Notes: generated by a model not told the origin, from the sequence alone. Shown: positions 12,005 through 24,167, numbered from the stretch's first letter. The stretch is DNA of 64,000 bases from Cruorifilaria tuberocauda (GCA_013365365.1 JABVXU010000013.1:372001-436000), one strand, 5' to 3'. Program-made: numbers and translations.

Positions 12005-15000
12005 CTACAGCGGTATTCTTTGCAATTCAGAATGTGCTGCCTGCAACAATTTGATATTTTCCAAATATTCACCTTCGGCTACTTCCAGTTCCTGTCCTTG
12101 ATCAGCAATGATTTCCACATTGCCCTGAAAAAAGAGGGCCACAACTTTCTGAATCATGAAACGAAACTAGCGACAGAAAAAGCCTCGACTTTGCTTATTC
12201 TAATTTTTCTAGAAATAGCATCAAACCCAGCACTTCCTGATAAAGATTCATAATATTCCAACTACCGATGACTCAGACCATCAAGCTTTCTAGATAATAT
12301 GTGAAACAGCTTTGGTTGTATAATCCAACCTTGCTTTTTCTGCACCGCGCTGAGCTTTTCGAGTAATATCTGTTATGGCTGTTTGCAAAAGTTAATTTCG
12401 AAAAAGAAATAAAATAATGCACAGTCGATTAAATATTAACATTTCCATCTCACACTTAAAAAAAATCTGCATTAACGAACGACTGAAGACTTACTTTTAG
12501 CTTTATGTAGGGCCCGAAATATATATCCCCCTCAACTTTTAATCGTTTTAATTCTCGTAATTGGGGAATATCACGAAAACGTTTTCGAAAATCGGACACC
12601 TTGTTGAAATGTCTCGACAACTCGATAACCGGTGGTATTTTGTCCTTTCTTACAAACTGCAGCGAGAAGTTTTCTGTAACTTTGTATAAATCGCTCATAA
12701 CAGCAAGCAGATCCTGAGTATTCTTGACAGGCAGAAAGCGAGAGCGGGGCACTTGAATACCTGAGAAAGCTTTTGGTTCATTATATGAAAGCAAATTTTC
12801 ACACCATTAATTTCTATCATCATTTACAGTGCATCAACGCGCCTGTCCGAAATGATATTTTACACATGCAGCAGAAGATAAGGTGAAATCATTTTCTCTT
12901 AATTAAATATGAATAAGTTACGTAACTTATTCGGGAAGTATAACATAGAAAGGTAAAGCAAGAGTAACATACATTTTTTGCTTGTTTTATCTGTAACGAA
13001 TGCAAATGAGATTCAGAGGAAACTAATGATCTAGTATTAAATTTAACACTACAAATGATTCCAATTACAGTAAAAAAATAAGATGTACATACTCAATACA
13101 TTATCAAAATTTCGAATGGCACCACCTATTGATGTTTCTAGTTGACTGACAGACTCGCCGCTACTGAGAACCTGAAAAAATCACAAACTTAAATACAAAA
13201 ATATTTTAACTGATGACATTAGAAAGTAGCTTATACCAGTCTTGATCATATGAATGATCTCTTTATTACACACCTTTCTTGATGACGTGTATACCTTAAA
13301 GTTAACAACATACCTTAAAGAGATATGTGAATATCATTAATACATTTCATAAACACTAACCCATTAAGATGGTGATAATTTGGCCATCTTGACCCTACCT
13401 TGTCAACTAGTGACAGTTTTTCAATTTTTAGAAGCCCTTACCAAATAAATATTATAGTGTTTCAACTATCCTAATTAGTATAATCTCACTGTAAAAATAA
13501 ATATATGGATTTTCATTACTTCATTACGATCCTTGCAAGTAGTTCTGTCTTTGCTTACCGGAATTCAAACAATACTGAGCAGCTATGGAAAAATAAATGA
13601 AATAAATGATCTCCTCTAATATTCAGCAAGAATTGACGAAGAAAAAGTATTGGAGTCAATTAAAATGAAACATTAAAGTTTCAAAATGATGTAAAAATTG
13701 GGGAAAATCTCAAACCTTTTTGTTGACAATAATTTCCATCTTCATTTCAGCGAGTTTCTTTTTTACAGCCACCAGATTGACCCAAATATTGTTGGTATTA
13801 AAAATTCTAAAATTTTTGAAGTTTTATTTCATTGAAATTTTGAGAAATAAATGAAATTTCATAACATTCGACATAAAGAAAAAATGAAGTGAATAAAATT
13901 AAAAGTTACGAGTGTAAAAAGAAACTAAGTAAAACAGTGCAGTTGTGAATTGGTTAGTGGAAAATCTTATATGCATATGTATATGCATCTTACTTAAAAG
14001 TATTCGTTGAGCAAAAATCATCGATATGATCACTGGGTACTTGTGGCATCTCTAAATGCATGATATACCCATTTATTTCAATCAAAGTACCTCCCTAAAA
14101 ATAAAAGTTTGAGAAAGATATTAATAAATGATTTGCAACTAGTAAGTCAACTGCTACAGATTGCTGAAAATCAGAAATCAGAAATAAACATTAATTAACG
14201 TCTTTGTTTAAAAGGAGAAAGATTCTTAAATAAAAAATGACCTTCCTGTCGACTTCTGTTTTTTCAGTACATTCCATTACATATTCTAAATCACTTTCTA
14301 CCATTAATTTAGCAATTCGCAAATCAATTGTAGCGCCAGTATTATCAATATTTGAGATGAAACATATGTCTCGCCCTTGAGAAAGCAAATCATCCAAAAC
14401 ACCCGTAAAATGCATCGATTTGAAAATATTTCCATGACCCGGTGGATACCATCTGGAAATATTAAGTTGCAGAAAATTTTGATTAATTCACCTGACAAAT
14501 TTTAGCATTAAATAAGAGTTTTTGATCCATAATAAATCCTCATGGCCAACTGAATGAATGTTATTATTTCAATGTGAATATTTTGTGAATATTTGGAAAA
14601 ACCTAGTAGACGAAAAAAATGTCATTTAAATTCTTCATAATTGATCTGTTTGTTTCCTAAAGTAAATTCATATTTGATCAGTTCCAACTTCTTACTTTAT
14701 TTGCACAATGTCATTTGATAGATTTTAATTAATTCTCTGCGTTAAAGGAAAATTTTAACATGCAGGATTATTTAACGACTTATAGCTTAAGCTTCTTAGT
14801 GGCAGACATAAACAACGATTTAAAAGATACATCTATAATGTTATTAAAATATAAAATAAAAAATAGAATTTTAATACTATCTCCATCGCCAGTAAAAAGC
14901 ATTGATAGAAGGACAAGAAGTATTAGCAAATTAATCCCTTACCCTTCAGTGTTTTCACCTCCATTCTTCATGGGAACAGGTATTGAAGTTTCCACAAAAA

Positions 15001-15931
15001 TCCGCGGACATTTACTCTGTAGGAATGTTTTTACGTTTATCTTGCAACATTTAGCCAGATACTCGCTGACTGCTTTTTCAGTATTGAAACTATTCATTAA
15101 AATTAAAGGAACCGAACTGTTGTTCTGCTCATTAAAACGCTGTAAAAAATTGAATTAAATAAAATAAAAACTCTCTTTAAAGCAATAAATTTTGAGAAGA
15201 GCGAAGATTGAAATTATTAATCAAAAATAGAAGTTAAATTTCATTTATAAAAAAATCTGAAAGAAGTTTAAATCTGGAAATTGCATTAAATTTTTCGATT
15301 TCAAACATAACGAGCTATGAACATCAAATAAATACTCCTGTCAAGTTATCTTAACATAAATTATATGATTCGGCTGGACACCTTTCAGAGCATTTCTGAC
15401 AAACCTTTCTGATTAGTGCTTTTATATATATTTTATATGTGAAAGATACCTGCACATGACCAATGGCAAAATCGAGGAATGTGAGCCCTTTGCGCAATTC
15501 TATTAGTGATTTGGGACCATTACACCCCATTGTTGTTCCCAAACCTCCATTTAACTTCACAACCGACAGATGTTTCAAAATTTCATCTCGTTCTTCCTTT
15601 CCAGAACAGTGAGGCAATGATTCATAATCTCTTTGAAATTTCAAACTTAATGGCTTCATCCTACTCCAATCGATAGTATTGGATTCATTCAGATATTGCT
15701 CAAACAAGGACAAGAATACTTCTGCATCGAATTGAGTACGCTGTAAATAAAATGTAAAAAACAGAAAAATTAAAGATGAAGTAAGCAACACATACTGAAA
15801 GATGAAAAAACAAGACAAACGAAAGATGAAATGTAAACAACACATACTTCACTGTCAACAAAGGCCTGCTTGAACTGTTCGCCAATATTTTTGAATAATT
15901 TTTGAGCTTCATCACTCCAACATTGATTCAT
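12005..15931 (-). CDS. UGP2: UTP-glucose-1-phosphate uridylyltransferase (UDP-glucose pyrophosphorylase)
   Basis: This cytosolic enzyme makes UDP-glucose from UTP and glucose-1-phosphate, feeding glycogen/trehalose, glycoprotein and glycolipid synthesis. Nine exons, 5' to 3': 15848-15931, 15450-15740, 14943-15140, 14242-14452, 13994-14094, 13716-13806, 13093-13171, 12495-12760, 12005-12124; about 480 residues against about 500 in animals. Diagnostic blocks are the nucleotide-binding loop VVKLNGGLGTTMGCNGPKS (near residue 90), then VPLILMNSFNTEKA, GGENTEGWYPPGHGNIF, CFISNIDNTGATIDLR, FNTNNIWVNLVAVKKK, IQVPRSRFLPVKNTQDL, and a C-terminal left-handed beta-helix segment beginning GNVEIIADQGQELEVAEGEY. 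All junctions close in phase except that between exons 2 and 3, which is off by one base (see findings). The short N-terminus starts at the only in-frame ATG, MNQCWSDEAQ. It lies 126 nt downstream of a small unrecognised gene on the same strand. Confidence 0.95.
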
Positions 15932-16057
15932 TTATCGAGAAAATAAATATTATATACAGCAAATATTAAACGTCCTCGAGAAAAGTTTAACAGGAAAGTT
16001 TCAGAGCGGAGATGGGAGAAGAAAGAGAATGTGTAAGGTCACCAAACACACTGACAT

Positions 16058-16495
16058 CTATATCAAAGGCGGTAGCACTTGCCGTAAATGGTAAATCATC
16101 GCATTGCCCTCCCTACTTTTTTTGTCTCCTGGAAACTTCTTTTATCTTTCCTTTCATCCACCTTTTTGAAATGAAAAGACAATCATTTCCAAATAAATTT
16201 GCAATAGCATAATGAATTGCGAAGAACTGTAATTAAAATGTTTAAGAAAATTCTTAAGGAATCCATGAAATACTTACACATACTGGCACTTGAATATCTT
16301 TACATCGAAGCATGAACCTGTATATGCATGTGAACCACGAATGAGCTTGGGTAAACTGAGAAATATAGTTCAAAAGTACTTGGTGAGATGGATAATTGCA
16401 AAATTAACAGTACGTGTTTCAGGCAGCATATCTCCTCGACTACGATTACACATTAATAAAGCTAAGCGCAATCCTTTAGAATGTTCTGTAGCCAT
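16058..16495 (-). CDS. Unrecognised small four-exon gene between DHX33 and UGP (94 residues)
   Basis: I do not recognise this protein. The model has four exons: 16409-16495, 16278-16355, 16162-16226, 16058-16112. Phases close at every junction and stop at TAG 16058-16060. Support is the exact TGT|gtaagt donor at 16278, the attacag acceptor before 16226, short nematode-sized introns (about 50 nt), and protein-like content in each exon. It starts MATEHSKGLRLALLMCNRSR, continues with FTQAHSWFTCIYRFMLRC and FFAIHYAIANLFGNDCLFIS, and ends YHLRQVLPPLI. It is rich in Cys and aromatic residues in the middle, with no obvious signal peptide. DHX33 ends 371 nt upstream and UGP starts 126 nt downstream, all on the minus strand, so it may be an internal cistron. 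The last exon is the least certain part; a longer open frame overlaps it in another phase. Confidence 0.45.
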
Positions 16496-16866
16496 AAGAT
16501 ATTACTGTTAAATTTTCTTTCAACAATATTAACAAGGAACATAACATAACAAAGTAATCTGGTACAATAAACTGACTATTATAGCAAATAATAGATGAAC
16601 CAAAATAAAAATTTGATTTGTACTTCAAATTTAACCCAAAACATCATTTTTTGAATATTTATATGAAATCTATACCAACTGAGAATTTAATTTTCTCTTA
16701 CGACCTACGTTAATACAAACTAAGCAAATATAACATATAAAAATCATATCACCGAGTATCTTATAAAACAACCGTAATGACAAATAAAATTTAAAAGCTA
16801 TTAAATTCTCTAAAAGCTTCTAAAATGAATTCAAAAAGCTTTGAATGGAATTAATAATAAATATTA

Positions 16867-19800
16867 TTATCCTATTTTATATGGATGAACCAAGGAATCT
16901 AATTTTTCGTCGCGAAACATGTTGAGTACCTTCTTCTTTGAATCAAGCAGCTCTTTGGCCCATTCAAGATCAATTACTGTGATATCACTAAATAAAAACA
17001 AAAACTGATACCAAAATAAGGAATATGTAAAACAGATCAAAAAAATTTTGTACAAAAAGTACAAAAAAGGAAAATGAAAAAAGGACTTTATAAACCAAAT
17101 ATATCAGAGAAAAACACGCGTATAACAACTGTGGAACACCATTTCACTAAAAACAAATAACAATAGTGATTTTCCTTGGGCCACGAAAAAAAAAACAAAA
17201 AAAAAAGACTTACCGGGCATATAACTCATTTGTTCGAACGAGATCTGTGAAAATGAAGGCTGTTGGCCGTGAACGAGATAAACAAGAGGAGGGATGAATT
17301 TTTAATAAAGTTTCAGGTGAGATCAATAAACTGTAACGATCGTGTGATCTCTCATAAGCACATGCATTCATGAAAAGGCCCTGACAAAGAGTCTTTCTGA
17401 AAAAATGGTGTTATTTAGCAAAATTATGCCTGATTGAATTTTCCACCTTATTTACTTTTTCCTTTTTTTTTTCCTTTTTCGCAAACCATTTGTGTGTTAT
17501 TCATATTCTCAGAATTTCTATTTCTTTTATCTTCCCATTTCTTTCCTTTTAAAAACAAGTTTTTTCGGTGCGTATCTGTATTCTCTTTTTATAGTTATTG
17601 AAACCTGAGTCTGTCAGTATCAGTGCCGCAAGAACGAAAAACCAGTGAGTTTTTTGAGCAAATATCACGCAGCTGTCTTCGAATTTTGAAAACAGTATTA
17701 AGCAGTATTTGGTGAACGTGATTTGCTTCGCACCATTCCTTAAAAAATATTTAACGAAAGGACTTTTGGAAAGATAAAAAAGTAAAATAGTCATATTTGA
17801 AGAATATATACAAACAAATTGCAATTTTACTTCCGTTAAGAGTACAGAGTGTTAATAAAATCTCAGTTTAACTCTTAGTTTAAATCTCAGAGGGTGTATA
17901 CATCTAAAATATTGCGGAAACAATGTGCCAAGTCAAGCAGAAAAAATGGCAGAAATAAAAATTGGATCTAAATGATAAAAAATTACATTATGTAGAAGCG
18001 AAGAATTGAAAAAACGCAGCAAGTATATTAGTTAAAAAGAAAAAACTAAAAAAGAGAAACTGCAGAAACATTGAATTACCTCTAACTTCTTCTCTTTTCG
18101 AGCCAAACGGTACCCTCGATAGACATTCAGCAGGGTGCAGTGATCACCTTCGGGAGCTTCAAATTTCCGCTTCGACAAATTCGTTTGTTCACGATTCATT
18201 GCTGAACTGACAAAAACGGAATCAGTGGACATAAACGCCACGATTGTTAGAACTTCTTCTAAACAATCATTCTGTGAAGCCGCTAGCAAAGCGCTGCAAT
18301 TCAATAGTTCAATTATTGAAATATGAAAAAAAATGTAACGATGAATTTCAAAACAGATTATTAAATTTCTAAAATTCAAAGTATTTATCAGTAATTAAAT
18401 AACTTACCGTGCAAAAGCTGGATCAACGGGAAATGATGACAATCTTGTGCCCATTTCAGTAAGTCGTAATCTGCCTTTCTTGTCAGGTCGCTTCACGGCA
18501 TCCAATAAACGAAGACGCTTTTCAGCAGCTTCCAATCCTTCCTTTTTTGGATTCGAAATCAAAGCTAATGATTTTATTCGTCGCAGACCAATACGTAATA
18601 GCTCCAGCAACACCTCGAATAAACAAGATAGGCAACATTTACATTGTGAAATGACCCCTGACTGAACCAGGAGAATGAAGTTTCTCTTAAAGTGATTTAT
18701 ATGTTTAAATTTTTAGCCTTTCTATTACTCCGAGAGTTGATTGAATCATTCTCCACTGGTATGAAACACTTAGTTATGAAAAACGGGTAAAAATTCATTT
18801 TTAAAAATGACTGAAAGCAAAAACTGTTTGAAATTTGAAGAAATATTTTCCTAAACTTTACCATTGCTAAATTGGACCGTAATATTTCCGGAACCGTCAT
18901 TTTGGAGAGTGAGTGAAAATGCTTTTCTGAATACAAGCGATAGCATTTTCCCGGTGCTTCGCGTCCAGCACGACCAGCTCGCTGGGTCGCTGAGCATTGC
19001 GAAATATTCTCCACACGAAGAATATCGATATGGCGATCCGGGAGAAAGGTTCTAAACAAAGTATGACAGATTTCTGAGAAAATTTTATCAACAAAGCAGA
19101 CAGTTTAATTTGAATCAGCGAATTTATAAAGTTTTGGATAACTAGAAGAAAATTGATACGAACTCTTGTATTAGGATTTGAATTCAGTTTTAATTAAATA
19201 CATCACTGTTGAATGATAGGCCTACTTTTTTTAAATTGTAGCACAGATCTTCAAAACTAAGTAATAAAGCAACGGTCTCAATTCAAAATTAGTCAACGGA
19301 AAAAGATATAAGCAAAAATGAAATTCAATTAAGGCTTACTTCACTTTAATTTTTCCACTGTCAACAATAATCCGTACGCCGGGTATGGTAATAGATGTTT
19401 CTGCTATATTCGTCGCAAAAATGATTTTCCGTGTGTACTAGAATTAAAAATTGAATCTGAATATCAAGGCATCGAAATAGAAATTAATACAGAGAATCGA
19501 GCAATATATAAAGGTTTACCATAAGACTATAAAATGACCGCAATTAGCAGATGGCAAAATTCACGGCAATCATATAAAGCTCTATTTTGCATTCTCTGGT
19601 CGCACTTTAGAAAGACCCAAATCAAATAATGTATTTTGATAACTACAAAATCTTACTGGTACACTAGTTGGTTCAAAAACTCGCATCTGTGCTGATGGAG
19701 GAAGACTCGCATACAGTGGGAAAGCTATCAAACCACCGGCCAGAAGTTTCGAAGCTTCCTGCACTTTCTTACAAGCCGTTTCAATTTCTTCCTGTCCAGT

Positions 19801-22652
19801 TAAGAACGCCAGTACATCAGAGCTTAAAACAAAAATGTTTTTAATAAAAATCAGAGTTAAAAATTAAGTACGGATAATAAAAATAAAGGAAATAGAATAT
19901 GCTATTTAAAGCATTAACACTTCTTCTCTTGTCCTGATAAAAAAGTGCACTGGCATAATAAATTTCCAACAAAATATTTATGAAGAAATTCACCTCAGTG
20001 GTTCATTCCGATGAATTTGTAAAACCGTTGTCAAAACATTAAACACATAATCATCATCTTTTTTATCCAATGAATTTGCATAAAAAATCTATAAAAAAGT
20101 CCATTATAAAAATTGCATTTGATATGTGCAAAAAGCTATGGAGTATCCTGTTATTCATAACAATAATTAAATTTAATACAATGCATAATAACTGTGCAAC
20201 GATTATTACTCAATCAAATCTCATATTTTTCAAGGTAGCAAGTTTCATTTTACTAAACTACTGGGCATATTTTTATATGATTCCACCAGTAATTTCTTTC
20301 TTTTAATGTAACTAAAAATATCAGAATCTCAAAACAAATCTCACAGTTAGTAAGATGAATCACTTACCTCAACTGGATAGGTCCTTCCTTGCACGATATA
20401 CACTGGTGCATCGTCAAAATACTCCGAAAAAATGTTAGTTTCCAATGTAGCCGACATGATGACAATCTAAAATTAGAAACTGATATTTACAAAGGTCTGA
20501 AGAGATGAGGAAAAGAAAGAGATGAATCACTTTAACTACAAATCACAGAACATAACAGAACACTACAAAATATCAAGAATCAGAAAAAAAAGGAATTGAT
20601 AACGCAACTTCAAAGGATTGGATGTACCTAACCGCTGCTTGTAACAGAGCTTCAATAAATATAACAAGATATCTGTATGAACGGAACGTTCATGAGCTTC
20701 ATCGACAATTATGATAGAATATTGTGTGAGCAGTGAATCATAAAATGTCTCGCGTAAAAAAATACCATCAGTGCCGTAAACGATTTTTGTTTTATTACTC
20801 GTGGTATTTTCGAACCTCACCTTATAGGCAACCTAAAATTCGCCACTTGATAACTCTGTTAGCTCCATTAACTTTAACTGTAAATATTCACTATATGCTA
20901 AATTTACTTGAACAAATTTTTTGTTTTTAGCAAATGTGCACTTGACTGCTAAATATAATGTTGGTGCTAATGATACAAGATTTGTACACAAAAGTATATT
21001 ATTTTCAACAAGATATTATATAGATCAATCGATAACTATTTAGATCCGGTACTTATTTTCCACAAGTTATTAACTTTTCTTTTTTTACTATTGTGCAAAG
21101 GGAAAAGTTTTTAAATCAACTATTATGCTTTAGTTTTCATTAAATAGCATCCATTCTATTCCCAAAAATATAAATACTGCTTGTATAAAATAATTTTACC
21201 ACTTCACCAAGGTTTGCATTCATTTCCAAAGCGACACGCCTCGCAAGTGTAATTGCAGCAACTCGTCGTGGCTGCGTAACGGCTAAGACACCATTACCGA
21301 TAAAACCCTCATCATAACAAATCTAAATAGTGATCAAGATTAGCATCAGATGTAGTTATATCAAATATTGTGATATTAAGAGTCGGATAAATTAAACTTT
21401 AGAAGACTAACGACGCTTTCTAAAACACGGATCACTTGCCTTTACGTCAATAGCATGTAGTTCATCATTTCTATTTACTCTCTTTTGGCATTAACTTCTA
21501 TATTGGTCAACATTACAAAAAATAAACGGATCAGGTAGCTTCGGTTTTCATATTTTTCAGAAAAAAATTTATTAACGCCAAATATATCTCTCAAAAAGTA
21601 ATCGGGTATGATCGGACACGAGATTCAAACAGTTCCCTCAGATTTTTATGAATCGAGTACAGCGTAGAAGACACCACAGGAACTGTACCTCTTACTCGTT
21701 AGAACTAGGTTTACCAAAGCAGTAATAATAAACACAAGTCAGTCATCCATTTTCAGGGCTAGTTGATTCGGAAGGTGAGTTGTTACACTCTTCTTAGCGA
21801 TTTCCAATTTCCATAGCCACCATCCTGCTATCTACATCAACCAATGCTTTTCCTGGGGTCTAATGAGCAGAAAGTTCGACACCTCATTTGAATTTTACAG
21901 ATAGTAGTAACAACTTTTGAAGTGAATCATATCCACCCTAAGAATTACAGTTTCCACAATTTATTCTTAAACAAGCTCCAAGAAAAGAGACACCTGAGGG
22001 ATCTGAGTGCTTTTACCACTTCCAGTTTCACCAACAATAACTGATACTCCATTTTCTCTTATCACTTTGGCCAATTGTAAATGAACTCCATCGACTGGTA
22101 AATGCCCACGACGAAACTTTTTCTGTATCAATTAAAATTAATTTAAAACTATTCAGCAAAATTAAAATTATCGGAAGAGAAGTGATGAAATATGGTGTGG
22201 TAAGCAGTATAGAAAATACTGCTGTATAGATCCTAGTAGGAAAAACATTCTCAATTCGTTATGCAAAATGTAGAACCTTTTCAAAAAATTTCTAAGCATG
22301 CGATTATTCTCAAAATTTCATCATTAAAATGCCTAGCTCTATATTAGATAATAATGCAAACTCTAGATATGTTTTCTAGTTATAATGAACTTTGAAGAAG
22401 AAACTAATACTTGCCACAAATGTTGAAAACTATTTACAGTTATTTGCGCTTCTCAAAATCAAGAGCATTTATTAAACAGCTCCTCTTCTAGCAATTCATA
22501 GAGTACATTACTTTAAAAGTCATCGTAAGGAAATGATTTATAACAATACCAGTGAGATGTGAAAAACAAATGAAGAAGCTAACCTTAGCTGTAGGACACT
22601 GGTCCATGTTATAAGTATTTCGTTTATTTTGCTTATACTGATTGTTGCTCAT
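16867..22652 (-). CDS. DHX33: DEAH-box ATP-dependent RNA helicase, DHX33-like
   Basis: DHX33-type helicases act on RNA in the nucleolus and in translation. Fourteen exons: 22584-22652, 21994-22122, 21200-21322, 20609-20832, 20368-20466, 19994-20088, 19657-19822, 19340-19437, 18862-19051, 18408-18613, 18080-18293, 17605-17738, 17214-17396, 16867-16987; about 683 residues (human DHX33 about 707). Motifs in order: Walker [10 protein letters not shown] (residues about 54-62), TQPRRVAA (Ia), [20 protein letters not shown] (DEAH near 151), IVIMSAT (III), [26 protein letters not shown] (V), QRAGRAGR (VI), then the winged-helix and ratchet region, HA2, and an OB-fold tail ([18 protein letters not shown]). 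The [15 protein letters not shown] block and the HA2/OB end match DHX33 better than other DEAH proteins. One junction (20467-20608) does not close by GT-AG. The N-terminus ([12 protein letters not shown]) is short and basic. It is probably co-transcribed with the small upstream ORF, 63 nt away. Confidence 0.93.
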
Positions 22653-22715
22653 ATTCTTTTAATATCGAATTATTTTATCCCTGTAGTTCAGTAGTATTCA
22701 CTAACTTCGTAATTC

Positions 22716-23012
22716 TCAGGAAAAAATAAATGATTGCAGAAATAGAAAACCAGAACTAAAATTAATAAGAAGTTGATAAGTTCGAACCGATGTTGGTCTG
22801 CTGCGATTTTTCGAAAGCATTAATTGGCGGGACGCGATGGAATAAGTGATAAAATCAATAGAAATAATGAAAATGTCAACAAATATCAGCAAATAGTAGA
22901 GTAGAAGGTTTTGAACTCTTCCGTAAGACATATTAAGGTCGAAGAGATACATAACAAATGGACAGTTGCGCCGTACACATAAGCCTGAAATTATCATCGA
23001 AGTGAGCTTCAT
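22716..23012 (-). CDS. Putative small hydrophobic protein upstream of DHX33 (98 residues)
   Basis: An uninterrupted reading frame of 98 codons ends 63 nt upstream of the DHX33 start, on the same strand. It starts MKLTSMIISGLCVRRNCPF and contains a strongly hydrophobic stretch (YYLLIFVDIFIISIDFITY, about residues 39-57) that would span a membrane. A basic segment (SKNRSRPTSVR) and a second hydrophobic tail follow. I do not recognise a family. An internal tttcag near the start means the first ten codons might instead be intron, with a 5' exon upstream. The short spacing would fit a nematode operon with DHX33. It may still be a chance frame, because AT-rich DNA often encodes hydrophobic runs. 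Confidence 0.4.
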   Translation of the reverse strand: MKLTSMIISGLCVRRNCPFVMYLFDLNMSYGRVQNLLLYYLLIFVDIFIISIDFITYSIASRQLMLSKNRSRPTSVRTYQLLINFSSGFLFLQSFIFS

Positions 23013-24139
23013 GAGCGCCAGAAAGTCTTATAATGATTTTTTGCATTTGAAAAATTTCGTCTAAGTAATCATTTCAAAACCACGAGAAAAATAACAGCAC
23101 TCTAGTCAGCTGATTTGTCGCGTGACACGGATGGGATGATGTTAGGATGACTCATAGAGTGAGTTGCGAAATGAGTGGAGTGGGGGGGAGGGGCGACGTG
23201 TCATTGTAGTCGTCACTTTCGAATTTGCCAGAGAAACGGTGCTGAGGTTCTGGGGTGAGACTTGTCGGGGATATAGGCTTGTTGATGGCTTATCAGAAGC
23301 TTTGCCTTGTGTCGAGGTAGGGAGGTGGTAGCTCCTGGATTGCTATCGGTCGTTGAGTTCCGGGTTAGGAGCACTTTTTCAACTGATCCTTCTCATACAT
23401 TCCAATTACTGATGTTTGTTATTTTAAAGCGTTAATTTTTTTTTTGTGTCATACAGTTATCATTATGTATTAAAAAGGTAATAGTATTGATGTTGAGTTG
23501 TTTAGGAATTGCATAATATTAAATTCCTTAATTAGCGACTTTCATACTGTTCGTTATCTTAGCTTAGTCTGAATGTGGCTAACCAGAGGAATGATAAATT
23601 AATAGTGGCAGTGATAGTAATGTTTTGATGATTGGAAATATTTCATCCATATGGGGTTGGATCGTTGAGCCACTAGCTATCAAAATCGGCTTTATTGAGT
23701 TGTTTAATTACGATGTAGTTCAACGAATCGTTTAAATTTGTAATTTTTCATCGGTCGATATCATATTTAGTTTTCCTTTACTTTTTTTATTGCAAAAATG
23801 TACTGTAACAATAGTAAAGCAAATATTATTTATTAGTGTAGAGTTCCTGCACGGTAGGAAGAAAAGTATTCACTTAAGTATTTTACACTAAATGTATCTT
23901 TTTTACACTCATTATATTATACTGTATCCAACTTACCTCTGGAAAGGTTTCAAAAAATGACAAAAACATCGCTTAATTGATAAGTTACCATTAAATGATT
24001 AAATATGATTGTAGATTAACGAAATTATTAAATTAGCGAAATTCCGTTATTTTCGAATTTTTTGTGCTTAGGTTAATGATGAAGAATTAAGTTCAATATC
24101 CCATTATTTGTGCATATTTTATTAATCAAATATTGTGCT
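23013..24139. promoter_or_regulatory. Divergent upstream region with GC-rich island and AP-1-type site
   Basis: This interval separates the DHX33 cluster (minus) from the bZIP gene (plus). Between about 23100 and 23350 base composition rises clearly above the surroundings. The island contains ATGACTCAT at 23147-23155 (a consensus AP-1/bZIP site), a CAGCTG E-box near 23107, and a G-run (tgggggggaggggcg, 23181-23195). The rest is plain AT-rich sequence. A bidirectional promoter is inferred, not shown. Confidence 0.4.
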
Positions 24140-24149
24140 TATTTTTCAG
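24140..24149 (+). promoter_or_regulatory. Likely spliced-leader acceptor for the bZIP gene
   Basis: A strong polypyrimidine-AG signal (atttttcag) ends 18 nt before the ATG at 24168, with no exon-like sequence upstream. In nematodes this arrangement usually marks trans-splicing of a spliced leader, giving a very short 5' UTR. A cis-spliced non-coding first exon is the alternative. Confidence 0.45.
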
Positions 24150-24167
24150 CTTTGAAGATTGTACTAT

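Noticed and set aside
13971..13988. ATGCATAT-GT-ATATGCAT palindrome in a UGP intron
   Set aside because: Short alternating AT-rich sequence, common by chance in this composition.
14760..15158. Plus-strand frame of 132 codons
   Set aside because: It is the antisense shadow of UGP exon 3, whose homology on the minus strand is unambiguous.
21600..21800. GC-richer stretch in a DHX33 intron with an 8-bp inverted repeat (ACAGTTCC/GGAACTGT)
   Set aside because: The repeat is short with a 41-nt loop, and no exon or RNA-gene motif could be supported; chance is likely.
22741..22830. tRNA-like T-loop sequence (gttcgaac)
   Set aside because: Flanking bases do not form a T-stem, and no acceptor stem or A-box lies at the right distance on either strand.
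23160..23330. Long stop-free minus-strand frames (Pro/Ser/Thr-rich) in the GC-rich island
   Set aside because: Two different frames are open at once, as expected for GC-rich DNA, and no start or splice context joins them to a gene.
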